From Paracoccaceae bacterium (GTDB taxonomy: Bacteria > Pseudomonadota > Alphaproteobacteria > Rhodobacterales > Rhodobacteraceae): DNA of 64,000 nucleotides. A model generated the notes under the pieces. That model saw only the letters and a list, made by a program, of their open reading frames with translations, did not search any database and was not told where the DNA came from. The position numbers were made by a program, and so were the translations under genes. Location: the NCBI GenBank assembly GCA_022823605.1, contig JAJEHS010000001.1, forward strand, positions 186,001-250,000. Direction: 5' to 3'. Positions within the stretch are counted from its first letter, which is position 1. Each line of letters begins with the position of its first letter. Positions 17,069 through 26,317 of this stretch are shown in pieces.

Positions 17069-17930
17069 TTTCTTGTGTTGATCCCTTGAAGTAGTTGAAG
17101 AACTCACCCTCGGGATCGATCAGCAAAGTGGTATTGTCAGCCTGGAAGGACAACTCGTAGGCTCGCAGGGTTCGATAGAACTGGAAAAATTCCGGATCCT
17201 GGTTAAAGGCATCGGCATAAATCCTGTTTCTTTGGGCATCAGCCAAACCGCGTGTAATCTCGGCTTCCTTCTGGGCCTCGGAAACAATTTCCACTTGTGT
17301 TCTGTCGGCTTGAGCCCGAACCTTCTGGGCTGCTTCCTCACCTCGTGCAATCTCATCGGCGGCCTCCCTTTCACGTTCAGCCCTCATCCTTGCAAAGGTT
17401 GCTTCAAGGTTTTGTGAAGGCAAATCCGTTCTTTTCAATCGGACATCCACGATTTCAAGACCAAGATTGGAAGCCTCGATCTTGGCTGTATCCCTTATTC
17501 TGGACATCAGGCCAGCCCGGTCGGCCGAAAGAATGGTACCGGATGTAACCGAACCGAGTACTTCCCTTGTGGAAGCATTCAACACGTTCCTCAACCTGCT
17601 TTCAGCTGAACCTTCAACACCTACGGCTTCCCTGAACTGAACAACATCCGCAATCCTGTATCTGGCAAACGCATCCACGACCAAACGTCGATCATCCAGT
17701 GGAGTAACCTCAAGGGATTGTGTTTCGAGTGAGAGAATCCTGTCTTCATACCTGACAACTTCCTGAATCAACGGTATCTTGAAGGACAGACCAGGTGTTT
17801 CCTTAACCTGTTTTACCTGACCAAATTGCAGTACCAGGGCTTTTTCACGTTCATCAACTATGAAAATTGCCGAAAGGGCACCTACAACGATGAGTGCCAG
17901 TACACCTAAAATTATTGTATTTCTATTCAT
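17061..17930 (-). CDS. hflC: HflC, regulator of FtsH protease
   Basis: 289 residues: one N-terminal membrane anchor (about 5-24, IILGVLALIVVGALSAIFIV) and a periplasmic SPFH/band-7 domain (VDEREKALVLQFGQVKQV onward), followed by a long charged coiled-coil (MRAEREREAADEIARGEEAAQKVRAQAD) and the family's C-terminal region FFQFYRTLRAYE. With HflK it forms a membrane cage around FtsH that limits degradation of membrane proteins. The start ATG overlaps the hflK stop by one base, and its end overlaps the DUF2065 start. Confidence 0.96.
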   Translation of the reverse strand: MNRNTIILGVLALIVVGALSAIFIVDEREKALVLQFGQVKQVKETPGLSFKIPLIQEVVRYEDRILSLETQSLEVTPLDDRRLVVDAFARYRIADVVQFREAVGVEGSAESRLRNVLNASTREVLGSVTSGTILSADRAGLMSRIRDTAKIEASNLGLEIVDVRLKRTDLPSQNLEATFARMRAEREREAADEIARGEEAAQKVRAQADRTQVEIVSEAQKEAEITRGLADAQRNRIYADAFNQDPEFFQFYRTLRAYELSFQADNTTLLIDPEGEFFNYFKGSTQESD

Positions 17931-19012
17931 TAGTTCTGCTCCCGGTCGAGTTGTGGGATTGTGGCGTTCTTTACGATTTCATCAAGTGAAAGAATGGGTA
18001 GGAGATTGGAATTCCCGTCCATGATCAGTTTACCGACCGAACCGTAAATTTTCTCGGTGGTTTCAATATGTAATCTTTTTCGGGTTACCTCCGGTGCCTT
18101 TTGGTATTCTTCCAAGACTGCCAGAAACCTGCTGGCATCACCTTCAGCCTGGTTGACAACCTGTGCACGGTACCCCTCGGCTTCCTCCAGCAACTGGGCC
18201 GCTTCACCTCTGGCACTGGCCAAAACCCGGTTTGAATAGGCGTCTGCCTGTTTTTCCAACCGATCCCTTTCCTGTTCGGCTGCCTGAACCTCGCGGAAAC
18301 TGTTGATGACGGCACCTGGCGGGTCAGCCTTGTCAAAGTTGACACGAACCACGCTCATCCCGGAATCATAATTGTCAAGATTGGCTTGTATCAATTCCCT
18401 TAGATTTGCAGCAACTACACCCCTGTCTCGGTTGAGAATGGGAGCAAGTTCCGATCTGGCCATGATTTCCCTCATGGCTGATTCGGCAACAGCAGAGATT
18501 GTTTCTTCCTGATCTCTCAGATTGAAAAGGAACTTTGCCGGGTCAGAAATATTCCAGACAACCTGAAAACCGACATCAACAATATTTTCATCCCCGGTCA
18601 GCATCAAGCCTTCATCGGAACGTGCACCTTCCCTGGCACCAATCTCAACGGTTCTTTCACGGGTCACTTCGACTATTTCCCGCGTTACCAATGGCCAAGG
18701 CGCAAAATTCAGTCCGGGAGTTCCAGTCGAGGAATAGGCTCCAAGGAACAATTCCACGGATCTTTGTTCCGGCTTGACCGAGTAGAAGGAATTGTAGCCC
18801 CAGAATCCGATTATGGCCAAAACCGCTATAAAGTAAAAACTCTTGGGGATTTTGTTACGATCCCCACCAGGACGACCACCGCTTCCGCCTCCTCTATCTT
18901 TGAAGACGCCTTTCAGGCGGTCACGACCCAAGTTAATCAGGTCATCAACTTCCGGCATGTTGGGACCCTTCTGGTTCCCATTCCCCCAAGGTCCATTCGA
19001 GTTGTTTGTCAT
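17930..19012 (-). CDS. hflK: HflK, regulator of FtsH protease
   Basis: 360 residues. A Gly/Asn/Pro-rich cytoplasmic N-terminus (MTNNSNGPWGNGNQKGP) and a charged segment precede one membrane helix (FYFIAVLAIIGFWGYNSFY, near residue 60), then the SPFH domain (VKPEQRSVELFLGAY...) and a coiled-coil rich C-terminus. These are the hallmarks of HflK. The frame begins at TTG 19030, but ATG 19012 has GGGAG upstream and gives the standard HflK start. Partner of HflC in the FtsH-regulating complex; likely first gene of the hflK-hflC-DUF2065(-degP) operon. Confidence 0.95.
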   Translation of the reverse strand: MTNNSNGPWGNGNQKGPNMPEVDDLINLGRDRLKGVFKDRGGGSGGRPGGDRNKIPKSFYFIAVLAIIGFWGYNSFYSVKPEQRSVELFLGAYSSTGTPGLNFAPWPLVTREIVEVTRERTVEIGAREGARSDEGLMLTGDENIVDVGFQVVWNISDPAKFLFNLRDQEETISAVAESAMREIMARSELAPILNRDRGVVAANLRELIQANLDNYDSGMSVVRVNFDKADPPGAVINSFREVQAAEQERDRLEKQADAYSNRVLASARGEAAQLLEEAEGYRAQVVNQAEGDASRFLAVLEEYQKAPEVTRKRLHIETTEKIYGSVGKLIMDGNSNLLPILSLDEIVKNATIPQLDREQN

Positions 19013-19089
19013 TTCAATATATACTCCCAATCCGTTAGGGATACCTTACTGGCAACCCATCTGTAAAGTTGTTGCTTGTGTCTTGAATT

Positions 19090-20442
19090 TCAAGAACTAT
19101 GAATTGGATTATGCAAGGTAACCAACTCTTCCGCAGCTGTGGGGTGAACTGCACAGGTCCTATCAAAATCCTCTTTTGTAGCACCCATTTTTACGGCAAT
19201 TCCTACCATTTGAATCATTTCTGCCGAACCGGAACAAATCAGATGTACCCCCAAAACTCGCCTTGTGGCCTTGTCGACCACCAATTTCATGAGGTTCCGC
19301 TCATCCCGATTGGCTATTCCGTTAAGCATTGATTTGAATTTTGTCCGGTAAATCTCGACATCAAATTCCTTTCTTGCCATTTCCTCGCTGTATCCCACGG
19401 TACCGATCTCGGGACGAGTAAACACAGCTGTGGGGACATTTATGTGATCGACAGGAGTTGGCTCTCCCTCAAACACCGTTGCAACAAAACTCATTGCCTC
19501 CCTTATTGCAACAGGGGTTAAATTCAATCGGTTCGTGGCATCACCAATTGCATATATCGAGGGGATAACCGTCTGTGAATATTCATCCACAACGACTGCA
19601 CCCGAGGAATCTCTCTGAACATGCAGTTTCTCAAGATTAAGCCCATTGGTATTGGGTTTGCGTCCGGTAGCATAAAGGATGAAATCAAATTCCTGTGAAT
19701 TTCCATCCTGGAAATAAACTTTCAATCCCCCATCACCCCTGACTATTTTTTCCACAGTATGATTGAGCCTTATGTCGATCCCCCTGTTAGCCATCGAATC
19801 CGATAGATGTTCCCGAATGTCATTATCAAACCCCCTTAATATTTGTGGCCCCCTGTAAACCTGCGTTACACTGCTACCCATGCCATTGAAAATTCCTGCA
19901 AATTCACAAGCGATATAACCTCCACCACAAATCAGTACTCGCTCAGGCAATTCCTTCAACTTGAAAACATCATTGGATGTACTGACCAGATCCGATCCCT
20001 CAAAGTCAGGAATAAAGGGGCTTCCTCCCGTTGCGATCAAAATTATTCTGGATTTGTATGTTTTTCCATCATCCAGCTTGATGGTGTGAGGATCTTTCAG
20101 GGTTGCCCTGGTAGGGAAAAAATTGACCTTGGCATTGTCAAGCAAAGATCTGTAGATACTTTCCAAGCGATCAATCTCCTTGTCCTTCATCACCTGAAAC
20201 CGTTCAAAACCGAATGTGGAAGTGCCGACCTCCCAACCAAAACCTCCAGCATCGGCAAAACAATCCCCGAAATCGGCAGCAAAAACCATCAGTTTTTTGG
20301 GAACACACCCTCGGATTACACAGGTTCCCCCAAGCCTGTATTCCTCGGCCAAGCCTACCTTGAACCCTTTTTCGGAAGCTACTCTTGCAGCTCTGACACC
20401 ACCTGAACCACCACCAATTACAAACAAATCAAAATCAAACAT
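19090..20442 (-). CDS. gor: Glutathione-disulfide reductase
   Basis: 450 residues, a class I pyridine-nucleotide disulfide oxidoreductase. FAD-binding GGGSGGVRAARVA at the N-terminus; redox-active disulfide in GGTCVIRGCVPKK; NAD(P)-binding GGGYIACEFAG; second FAD block YAIGDATNRLNLTPVAI; catalytic His-Glu in CAVHPTAAEE near the C-terminus. It keeps glutathione reduced using NADPH. ATG 20442 is preferred over a TTG one codon upstream. It follows rpiA on the same strand with a gap of about 80 bp; the two are neighbours in many alphaproteobacteria. Confidence 0.95.
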   Translation of the reverse strand: MFDFDLFVIGGGSGGVRAARVASEKGFKVGLAEEYRLGGTCVIRGCVPKKLMVFAADFGDCFADAGGFGWEVGTSTFGFERFQVMKDKEIDRLESIYRSLLDNAKVNFFPTRATLKDPHTIKLDDGKTYKSRIILIATGGSPFIPDFEGSDLVSTSNDVFKLKELPERVLICGGGYIACEFAGIFNGMGSSVTQVYRGPQILRGFDNDIREHLSDSMANRGIDIRLNHTVEKIVRGDGGLKVYFQDGNSQEFDFILYATGRKPNTNGLNLEKLHVQRDSSGAVVVDEYSQTVIPSIYAIGDATNRLNLTPVAIREAMSFVATVFEGEPTPVDHINVPTAVFTRPEIGTVGYSEEMARKEFDVEIYRTKFKSMLNGIANRDERNLMKLVVDKATRRVLGVHLICSGSAEMIQMVGIAVKMGATKEDFDRTCAVHPTAAEELVTLHNPIHSS

Positions 20443-20523
20443 CAAGCACCTGAAACCAACTTTTGGTATCTACCATTTCATACCAGCATAAACCTTATAG
20501 TATTTGATAGGTAAACATTTCAT

Positions 20524-21246
20524 TCAACCATCACAATCAAAGACCTCGATTATTCCATCCCTGGTACCAGTAATCACCTGATCACACAACCCAACAAAAA
20601 GACCACATTCAACTACACCTACAATTTGGTTTATTAGTTGCTCCAGTGCGTAGGGATCATGAATTTGCTCGAAAGAATAATCCACAATAAAATGACCCTC
20701 ATCGGTAACATAAAACTTGTTATCTTCTGTTCGCATTGACTTCGAATTGAAAGTGATCCCAGAGGAAGCAAAGAGGTTATCCAGTCTTTCCAGTGTAGAT
20801 ACCCAGCCAAAACGTATGATTTCAATCGGCAGGGGAAACTTCCCCAAGACATCAACTTTTTTGGATATGCTGGCAATGACCTTCATGGAGTCAGCCGAGG
20901 AGGCAACAATCTTTTCCTGCAGAAGGGCCCCGCCTCCCCCCTTGATCAGGCTCAATCCAGAATCAAATTCGTCAGTTCCGTCAAGCACCAGGTCAAGATG
21001 CTTAACCTCAGACAATTCGGAAATCCTCAAGCCAAGGGAATCAGCCAATTTTGTTGTCCTTGTTGAAGTTGAAACAAAAGTAAGATCCAGCTCATTCTGG
21101 AGATTTCTTGCTGCAATTTCCTGTACGAGGGCTTCTGCCGTCGAGCCGGTACCCAAGCCAACCTTCATTTTATTTTCAAAATATTTTAATGAATATTTTG
21201 CTGCTGAGCTTCTGGATAAATCCTGATCTTCGGCTTGACTTCCCAT
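20524..21246 (-). CDS. rpiA: Ribose-5-phosphate isomerase A
   Basis: 240 residues. It interconverts ribose 5-phosphate and ribulose 5-phosphate in the pentose phosphate pathway. Conserved blocks are present: VGLGTGSTAEALV, FVSTSTRTTKLADSLG, LDLVLDGTDEFDSGLSLIKGGGGALLQEKIVAS (catalytic Asp/Glu/Lys region), and GVVECGLFVGLCDQVITG. Frame begins at GTG 21261, but ATG 21246 has GGAGG at the correct spacing. It opens divergently from sdaA with about 90 bp between. Confidence 0.95.
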   Translation of the reverse strand: MGSQAEDQDLSRSSAAKYSLKYFENKMKVGLGTGSTAEALVQEIAARNLQNELDLTFVSTSTRTTKLADSLGLRISELSEVKHLDLVLDGTDEFDSGLSLIKGGGGALLQEKIVASSADSMKVIASISKKVDVLGKFPLPIEIIRFGWVSTLERLDNLFASSGITFNSKSMRTEDNKFYVTDEGHFIVDYSFEQIHDPYALEQLINQIVGVVECGLFVGLCDQVITGTRDGIIEVFDCDG

Positions 21247-21334
21247 GTAATTAACCTCCACTTATTGGTGCTAAGTAAAATACTGAAATAGTTACAATTT
21301 AAAATAAGACTTATTTAGGTGGAGTGGCCATAAT

Positions 21335-22708
21335 ATGTATATCAGTGCCTTTGATATTTTCAAAATTGGTGTAGGCCCATCAAGCTCTCATACCATGGGC
21401 CCTATGGTTGCTGGCAACAGATTCCGCGATTCCATAAGCAATTACACAAAACATGCGCGGGGATTGAGAGCTACCCTTCACGGTTCACTTGCCTATACAG
21501 GTAAAGGTCATGCCACAGACAGGGCCCTGATACTGGGACTTGCAGGAATGTTGCCACAATACTACCACGAAGAACGAGCAGAACAAATTCTGTCCAGCAT
21601 CAACAATAATCAATTTATCAAGATGGATAAGGGAATCAGGCTTGGGTTCAATCCAAGCCTTCACCTGGTTTTTGATTACAAGACCAAATTGCCGTTACAT
21701 ACCAACGGTTTGTCAATTTGCCTGGTGGACAAGGATGAAAAGACACTTTTTCAGGAAAAATACTATTCCATTGGTGGTGGGTTTGTCCTTACTGAAGATG
21801 AAATGATCAACCCGGTTCCATTGGAGCAAGAACCCGTACCCAATGAATTTTCCTCAGTGAAGGAATTACTGAAAATAACTGAAGAAAAACAAAAATCCAT
21901 TTATGAAATTGTCTTGGAAAATGAGGAGACATTAAGGTCCCAAGAGGAAGTTCACGACCTGATCATAGAAATATGGATGGTCATGAATCATTGCATCGAA
22001 ATGGGGGTGAATGCAAAAGGTATATTGCCTGGCGGATTGAAAGTCAAAAGGCGGGCGGGGGAGATTTATGAAGACCTAATGAAGGAAAAAAGTCTTACCA
22101 ATCAGATTCCACCTCATACAATAAATGACTGGATTTCAGTATACGCCATGGCTGTAAACGAAGAGAATGCCAATAATGGCCAGGTGGTAACTGCACCCAC
22201 CAATGGTGCCGCCGGTGTTATTCCTGCGACACTGAAATACTATCTGGAACATGTTCCCAGTGCATCCGGTGATAAGATACCGGAATTCTTATTCACAGCT
22301 GCTGCAATTGGTGGAATCATCAAATCGAATGCATCAATTTCGGGTGCTGAATGCGGATGTCAGGCAGAGGTAGGATCAGCTGCTGCAATGGCAGCTGCCG
22401 GACTATGTGCTGTGCTTGGCGGCACGCCCAATCAGGTGGAAAACGCATCTGAAATTGCCCTGGAGCATCATTTGGGAATGATTTGTGACCCGATTATGGG
22501 TTTGGTGCAGGTTCCCTGCATAGAAAGGAACGGTTTGGGGGCCATCAAGGCCGTTTCGTCTGCATCGCTGAGTTTGAGAGGTACTGGACAACATATCGTA
22601 CCCCTCGATTCATGTATAAAAACCATGTATCAAACCGGCCTTGACATGAATGAAAAATACAAGGAAACATCCCTTGGTGGATTGGCGGTAAATGTTCCCA
22701 ATTGCTAA
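21335..22708 (+). CDS. sdaA: L-serine ammonia-lyase (single-chain, 4Fe-4S)
   Basis: 457 residues with an N-terminal beta domain ([27 protein letters not shown]) and C-terminal alpha domain in one chain, the bacterial type 2 arrangement. Cysteines in [26 protein letters not shown] and PLDSC are in the positions expected for the 4Fe-4S cluster that activates serine. The enzyme converts L-serine to pyruvate and ammonia. [13 protein letters not shown] is the conserved substrate-binding block. The N-terminus is complete, with ATG 21335 preceded by GGTGGAG. It is monocistronic, tail-to-tail with thiN. Confidence 0.95.
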   Translation: MYISAFDIFKIGVGPSSSHTMGPMVAGNRFRDSISNYTKHARGLRATLHGSLAYTGKGHATDRALILGLAGMLPQYYHEERAEQILSSINNNQFIKMDKGIRLGFNPSLHLVFDYKTKLPLHTNGLSICLVDKDEKTLFQEKYYSIGGGFVLTEDEMINPVPLEQEPVPNEFSSVKELLKITEEKQKSIYEIVLENEETLRSQEEVHDLIIEIWMVMNHCIEMGVNAKGILPGGLKVKRRAGEIYEDLMKEKSLTNQIPPHTINDWISVYAMAVNEENANNGQVVTAPTNGAAGVIPATLKYYLEHVPSASGDKIPEFLFTAAAIGGIIKSNASISGAECGCQAEVGSAAAMAAAGLCAVLGGTPNQVENASEIALEHHLGMICDPIMGLVQVPCIERNGLGAIKAVSSASLSLRGTGQHIVPLDSCIKTMYQTGLDMNEKYKETSLGGLAVNVPNC

Positions 22709-22776
22709 AGTGGTTACCTAAGCTCCTGATTGAAGTTCCTTGGTCTTGGGCATATCTGTAACTTGAATTGGAATAC

Positions 22777-23454
22777 CTACCAGAAATCGGTTTCCTGTAA
22801 TTCCCCTATGACTGTTGGCAGATTTGAATTGGGTACGATCACAATCATGTCAGGGGAACTGAATTCCATTTGGATATTTGTATCAATACAATAGTTTGAA
22901 ATCCCTGTCATCCCTGCAGGATCAAAATATATTTCATCGATTTCCCAATTCAGCCCTACCGATTTTCCTCTCATTTTCTTGAACGGGAAGAGAGAAATTC
23001 TCTCCTTCAAAGGAAGGGTCAGACCTAGTTTGGGTGGAGCCAGAAAGCATAAATCTGAATTGTTCAGAATCAGGAGATTCTTTTGCGGATATTTGAGAAG
23101 AATGTTGCAAGCCCCCAATCCATGATCAACCCTGTCCCCTAATACACCCACTGTCAATAGGAATGGGGCATTAATAGAACCAATGGCCTTATCCAGGTCG
23201 GTTCTGTCCTGATCAAGAATTTGAATGGTCTTGTGTCGGTATTTTTTCAGGTATTCTTCTGAAAGTGAATCAAGATCCCCGACAATCAGGTCAGGTTCAA
23301 AACCATAATCTATAATGGTCTGTGTTCCACCATCAATTCCTACAAGGTTGGAGGTATGTTTGATTACGGAATGAAATTCAGCCGGGGTGCAAATACCCCC
23401 TCCGACTAATGCAACACCATTTTCAAAATTAAATTGGGGTGGGGCAATGGACAA
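22777..23454 (-). CDS. thiN: Thiamine diphosphokinase
   Basis: 225 residues. It transfers pyrophosphate from ATP to thiamine to make thiamine diphosphate. Family motifs: VALVGGG near the N-terminus, GIDGGTQTIIDYGFEPDLIVGDLDSL, DQDRTDLDKAI (metal-binding acidic residues), and LGDRVDHGLGACNILL. A weaker C-terminal thiamine-binding region follows with GISNYCID. The only plausible start is TTG 23454, directly after the stop of the YHS gene (TAATTG), so translation is probably coupled. It faces sdaA convergently. Confidence 0.85.
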   Translation of the reverse strand: MSIAPPQFNFENGVALVGGGICTPAEFHSVIKHTSNLVGIDGGTQTIIDYGFEPDLIVGDLDSLSEEYLKKYRHKTIQILDQDRTDLDKAIGSINAPFLLTVGVLGDRVDHGLGACNILLKYPQKNLLILNNSDLCFLAPPKLGLTLPLKERISLFPFKKMRGKSVGLNWEIDEIYFDPAGMTGISNYCIDTNIQMEFSSPDMIVIVPNSNLPTVIGELQETDFW

Positions 23455-23898
23455 TTATTCCAATACTCCCGGCCAGTTTTCATCACCCTGCTCTATAAAT
23501 CTGTTCATTTTCAAACGCCAAAGCCTAGATACCCATTGGCTGTAATTCAGATATAATTTACCCTCATGAACGGTAAACGCATCAGGGTCGGTCGTTGCGG
23601 TATAACCATTGGCAACCGCATAGGCACAATATCCCCCATACTGGGGTGCATAGTCCTCAGGAGATGCAATGAATTTGTCAAGATTTTCCTGTGAGGAAAA
23701 TTTCCATGTTGCTCCCATCCAATCAAATGAAAATTCATCTTTACCTTCAACGGCTGTTATATGTTCCAAGTAAGCAACCGGATCATAGCCGTTGATAGCC
23801 ACCCCATCTTCAGCATATACCGGGGGCTGAGACGCATTTGCCCCAGAAACCACCAGGCCTACCACAACAAAAAGGGAGATAAAAATATTTCTCAGCAT
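23455..23898 (-). CDS. YHS-domain protein, exported
   Basis: 147 residues with a Sec signal peptide (MLRNIFISLFVVVGLVVSGANA, cut near residue 23). The mature protein is a YHS-family domain: VAINGYDPVAYLEHITAVEG, then WKFSSQENLDKFIASPEDYAPQYGGYCAYAVANG, then a segment reading AFTVHEGKLYLNYS. YHS domains are small modules found in metal-related or uncharacterised periplasmic proteins; several end with SWVxD-type acidic segments, here NWPGVLE. Function is not known. GGAGG ribosome site 7 bp before ATG. Co-oriented with pyrG upstream (50-bp gap) and thiN downstream. Confidence 0.85.
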   Translation of the reverse strand: MLRNIFISLFVVVGLVVSGANASQPPVYAEDGVAINGYDPVAYLEHITAVEGKDEFSFDWMGATWKFSSQENLDKFIASPEDYAPQYGGYCAYAVANGYTATTDPDAFTVHEGKLYLNYSQWVSRLWRLKMNRFIEQGDENWPGVLE

Positions 23899-23948
23899 AA
23901 TTCCTCCAACAAGATTCTTGTAACCTTCAACTTATCACACTTACTTTA

Positions 23949-25601
23949 TTAAACCAATCGGGACCTTTTAATTGCCGCTTTAATGAAACCGGCAAACAAC
24001 GGATGCGGATTGAAGGGTTGTGATTTCAATTCCGGGTGAAACTGCACACCAATGAACCAGGGATGCTTTTTCAGTTCCATGATTTCCGGCAAATTTCCAT
24101 CAGGTGACATGCCTGAAAACAAGACCCCTTCTGATTCCAACCTGTCCTTGTATTTGATGTCCACCTCGTATCTGTGGCGATGCCTTTCCGAAATCTCACA
24201 AGAACCATAGATTTTTTCAACAATGCTTCCCTTGGTCAATTTGGCAGGGTAACTGCCCAATCTCATGGTTGCTCCCTTCTCGTCCTTTTCGGATCGGGTA
24301 ATTTTCTTACCCTCGTGCACCCATTTCTTCAAATAGAAGATCACGGGGGTCAAATCTTCACTTGAATTTTCTTGTTCTTCCATACTGAATTCTTCCGACC
24401 CAGCACTGTCTATACCCAAAAGGTCACGAACCAGTTCAATTACTGCCATTTGCATGCCCAGGCATATGCCAAAATAGGGAACCTGATTTTTCCTGGCAAA
24501 ACCGGCTGCCTTGATCTTTCCCTCAGAACCTCTTTTGCCAAATCCACCGGGAATCAAGATTGCATGGCAACCCGTGAGATAGGGAGCTGGATCCTCTTCC
24601 TCAAAAACTTCCGCCTGAATCCATTTGGTCTCGACCTCGACCCGATTGGCAATTCCTCCATGGGTCAGGGCTTCGTTTATTGATTTATAGGCATCTTCAA
24701 GACCTGTATATTTGCCAACAATGGCCACACGTACTTTCCCATCAGGGTTGTCAATTCTTTCCTTGACTTCATACCATTTGCTCAAATTGGTTTCGGGAAA
24801 TGACTTGATTCCAAAGGCCTTCAAAACAGCCGAATCCAAACCTTCTTCATGATAGAGCGTTGGTGCCTCGTAAATCGAATTCATATCCGGCGATGAAATA
24901 ACCGCATCCTGATCGACATTGCAAAACAGGGCAATTTTCTTTCTTTCCTTGTCCGGGATCGGCAGATTGGAGCGACATACCAGTATGTCAGGGGCAATTC
25001 CGATTGATCTTAATTCCTTGACCGAATGCTGGGTGGGCTTGGTTTTTATTTCGTTGCATACATTCAGGTAGGGGATAAGGGTTACGTGAATAAAAATGCA
25101 GTTCCCTGGACCTTTTTCCTGAGCAAACTGTCTGATGGCTTCAAAAAAGGGCAACCCTTCAATGTCGCCAACGGTTCCCCCGATTTCACATAGCATGAAA
25201 TCGGTATCTTCAAAATCCTGCGAAATGAAGCGTTTTATTTCATCAGTTACATGGGGAATCACCTGGATGGTTTCACCAAGATATTCTCCCTGTCTTTCCT
25301 TGTCCAGAACAGTTTGGTAAATTCTTCCCGAAGATGTCGAATCAAGCGAACTTGCTGCAACCCCGGTAAATCTTTCATAGTGTCCGATATCAAGGTCTGT
25401 TTCGGCCCCATCATCAGTGACAAATACCTCACCGTGTTCAAAAGGGCTCAATGTACCTGGATCTACATTCAGATAAGGGTCAAGTTTTCTTAGCCTGACA
25501 CCATATCCCCTGGCTTGAAGCAATGCTCCCAATGCTGCTGAGGTCAATCCTTTCCCGAGTGAGGAAACCACCCCTCCAGTGATAAATATATATCTAGTCA
25601 A
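23949..25601 (-). CDS. pyrG: CTP synthase
   Basis: 550 residues: N-terminal amidoligase (about 1-270) and C-terminal class I glutaminase. It makes CTP from UTP, ATP and glutamine. [22 protein letters not shown] is the P-loop region (nucleotide-binding), and [38 protein letters not shown] the conserved UTP/Mg region. In the amidotransferase, the nucleophilic Cys is in YFGICLGMQ and the His-Glu in [14 protein letters not shown] at 25601 is the only start that keeps the [11 protein letters not shown]-terminus. It is preceded by an 8-bp inverted repeat pair. Confidence 0.97.
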   Translation of the reverse strand: MTRYIFITGGVVSSLGKGLTSAALGALLQARGYGVRLRKLDPYLNVDPGTLSPFEHGEVFVTDDGAETDLDIGHYERFTGVAASSLDSTSSGRIYQTVLDKERQGEYLGETIQVIPHVTDEIKRFISQDFEDTDFMLCEIGGTVGDIEGLPFFEAIRQFAQEKGPGNCIFIHVTLIPYLNVCNEIKTKPTQHSVKELRSIGIAPDILVCRSNLPIPDKERKKIALFCNVDQDAVISSPDMNSIYEAPTLYHEEGLDSAVLKAFGIKSFPETNLSKWYEVKERIDNPDGKVRVAIVGKYTGLEDAYKSINEALTHGGIANRVEVETKWIQAEVFEEEDPAPYLTGCHAILIPGGFGKRGSEGKIKAAGFARKNQVPYFGICLGMQMAVIELVRDLLGIDSAGSEEFSMEEQENSSEDLTPVIFYLKKWVHEGKKITRSEKDEKGATMRLGSYPAKLTKGSIVEKIYGSCEISERHRHRYEVDIKYKDRLESEGVLFSGMSPDGNLPEIMELKKHPWFIGVQFHPELKSQPFNPHPLFAGFIKAAIKRSRLV

Positions 25602-25613
25602 ATGAGGAAATTC

Positions 25614-25662
25614 TCCCGTAAATGATTATCCTATTTCAGAAAAATCCCAAATAGTTACGGGA
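25614..25662. promoter_or_regulatory. Spaced inverted repeat upstream of pyrG
   Basis: TCCCGTAA (25614-25621) and TTACGGGA (25655-25662) are exact reverse complements 33 bp apart, starting 13 bp before the pyrG start. It could be a leader hairpin or an operator pair. A second small palindrome (AATTGGCCAATT, 25733-25744) lies further upstream, after secG. Both assignments are tentative. Confidence 0.25.
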
Positions 25663-25789
25663 ATATTATCTAACGATTTCACAAAAAAAAAATCAAGTAT
25701 ATTGAAGGATTTATTTTACCCTGCCTGAAATTAATTGGCCAATTTATCCCTTTTGACCGGGAATCACTAAGAAAATTTTTCAAAGGAAA

Positions 25790-26143
25790 TTATTCGGTCT
25801 TGGGAGGAAGTGCCGGCTCATCCGTACCGGATGGTGGAATCAACTCATCAGGGTCCAGTTGCAAGGTCTGGTTTCCATCACCTGAATCAATTCCCAGTCT
25901 TTCAACAACAGATTCCCTTGATTGATCGCTGGCCGTAAGAATAGTCAATGAAAGAGAAGTTACCAGAAACAGGACGGCAAACAGCCAGGTCAATTTTCCG
26001 AGTCCCGTAATTGATCCTCGACCTGAAAGCATGTTTCCACCACCGCCTATTCCAAGGCCACCACCTTCAGATCTTTGAAGGAGAACAATTCCTATCAGAA
26101 TAAGAGCCAGTATCAGGTGAACAACCAGAACGATGTTACTCAT
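25790..26143 (-). CDS. secG: Preprotein translocase subunit SecG
   Basis: 117 residues. Two membrane helices (about 4-20 and 52-72) are joined by the Gly-rich loop QRSEGGGLGIGGGGNMLSGRG, the SecG signature. The C-terminal tail is hydrophilic (ESVVERLGIDSGDGNQTL... then a Pro-rich end), typical of alphaproteobacterial SecG. It assists SecYE-SecA protein export. It lies upstream of pyrG on the same strand, as often in alphaproteobacteria, and is divergent from purA. Confidence 0.92.
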   Translation of the reverse strand: MSNIVLVVHLILALILIGIVLLQRSEGGGLGIGGGGNMLSGRGSITGLGKLTWLFAVLFLVTSLSLTILTASDQSRESVVERLGIDSGDGNQTLQLDPDELIPPSGTDEPALPPKTE

Positions 26144-26220
26144 TTAAGATCAACCTATTTGGAAATGTGTTTATTGGACAGTTGGAAAGTAATCAGACTT
26201 ATCCCATTTTCAAGGTGAAC

Positions 26221-26256
26221 TATCCCAATTCTTGGGTAAATGTTTTAATTGGGATA
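26221..26256. promoter_or_regulatory. Inverted repeat in the secG/purA divergent spacer
   Basis: TATCCCAATT (26221-26230) and AATTGGGATA (26247-26256) are perfect 10-bp arms with a 16-bp centre; a third half-site copy, TATCCCATTT, begins at 26200. The trio sits in the 174-bp spacer, 62-118 bp upstream of purA. Repeated symmetric half-sites suggest a regulator binding site; no known operator consensus is matched. Confidence 0.4.
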
Positions 26257-26317
26257 TAGATTAATCAAAATCATCAGCACTCACATACTGTGAGTTTCCA
26301 AGAAAAGGAGATAATTA

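Noticed and set aside
19843-20406. 187-residue forward frame opposite gor
   Set aside because: It is antisense to strongly conserved gor coding sequence; its translation looks like a shadow, with no ribosome site or family.
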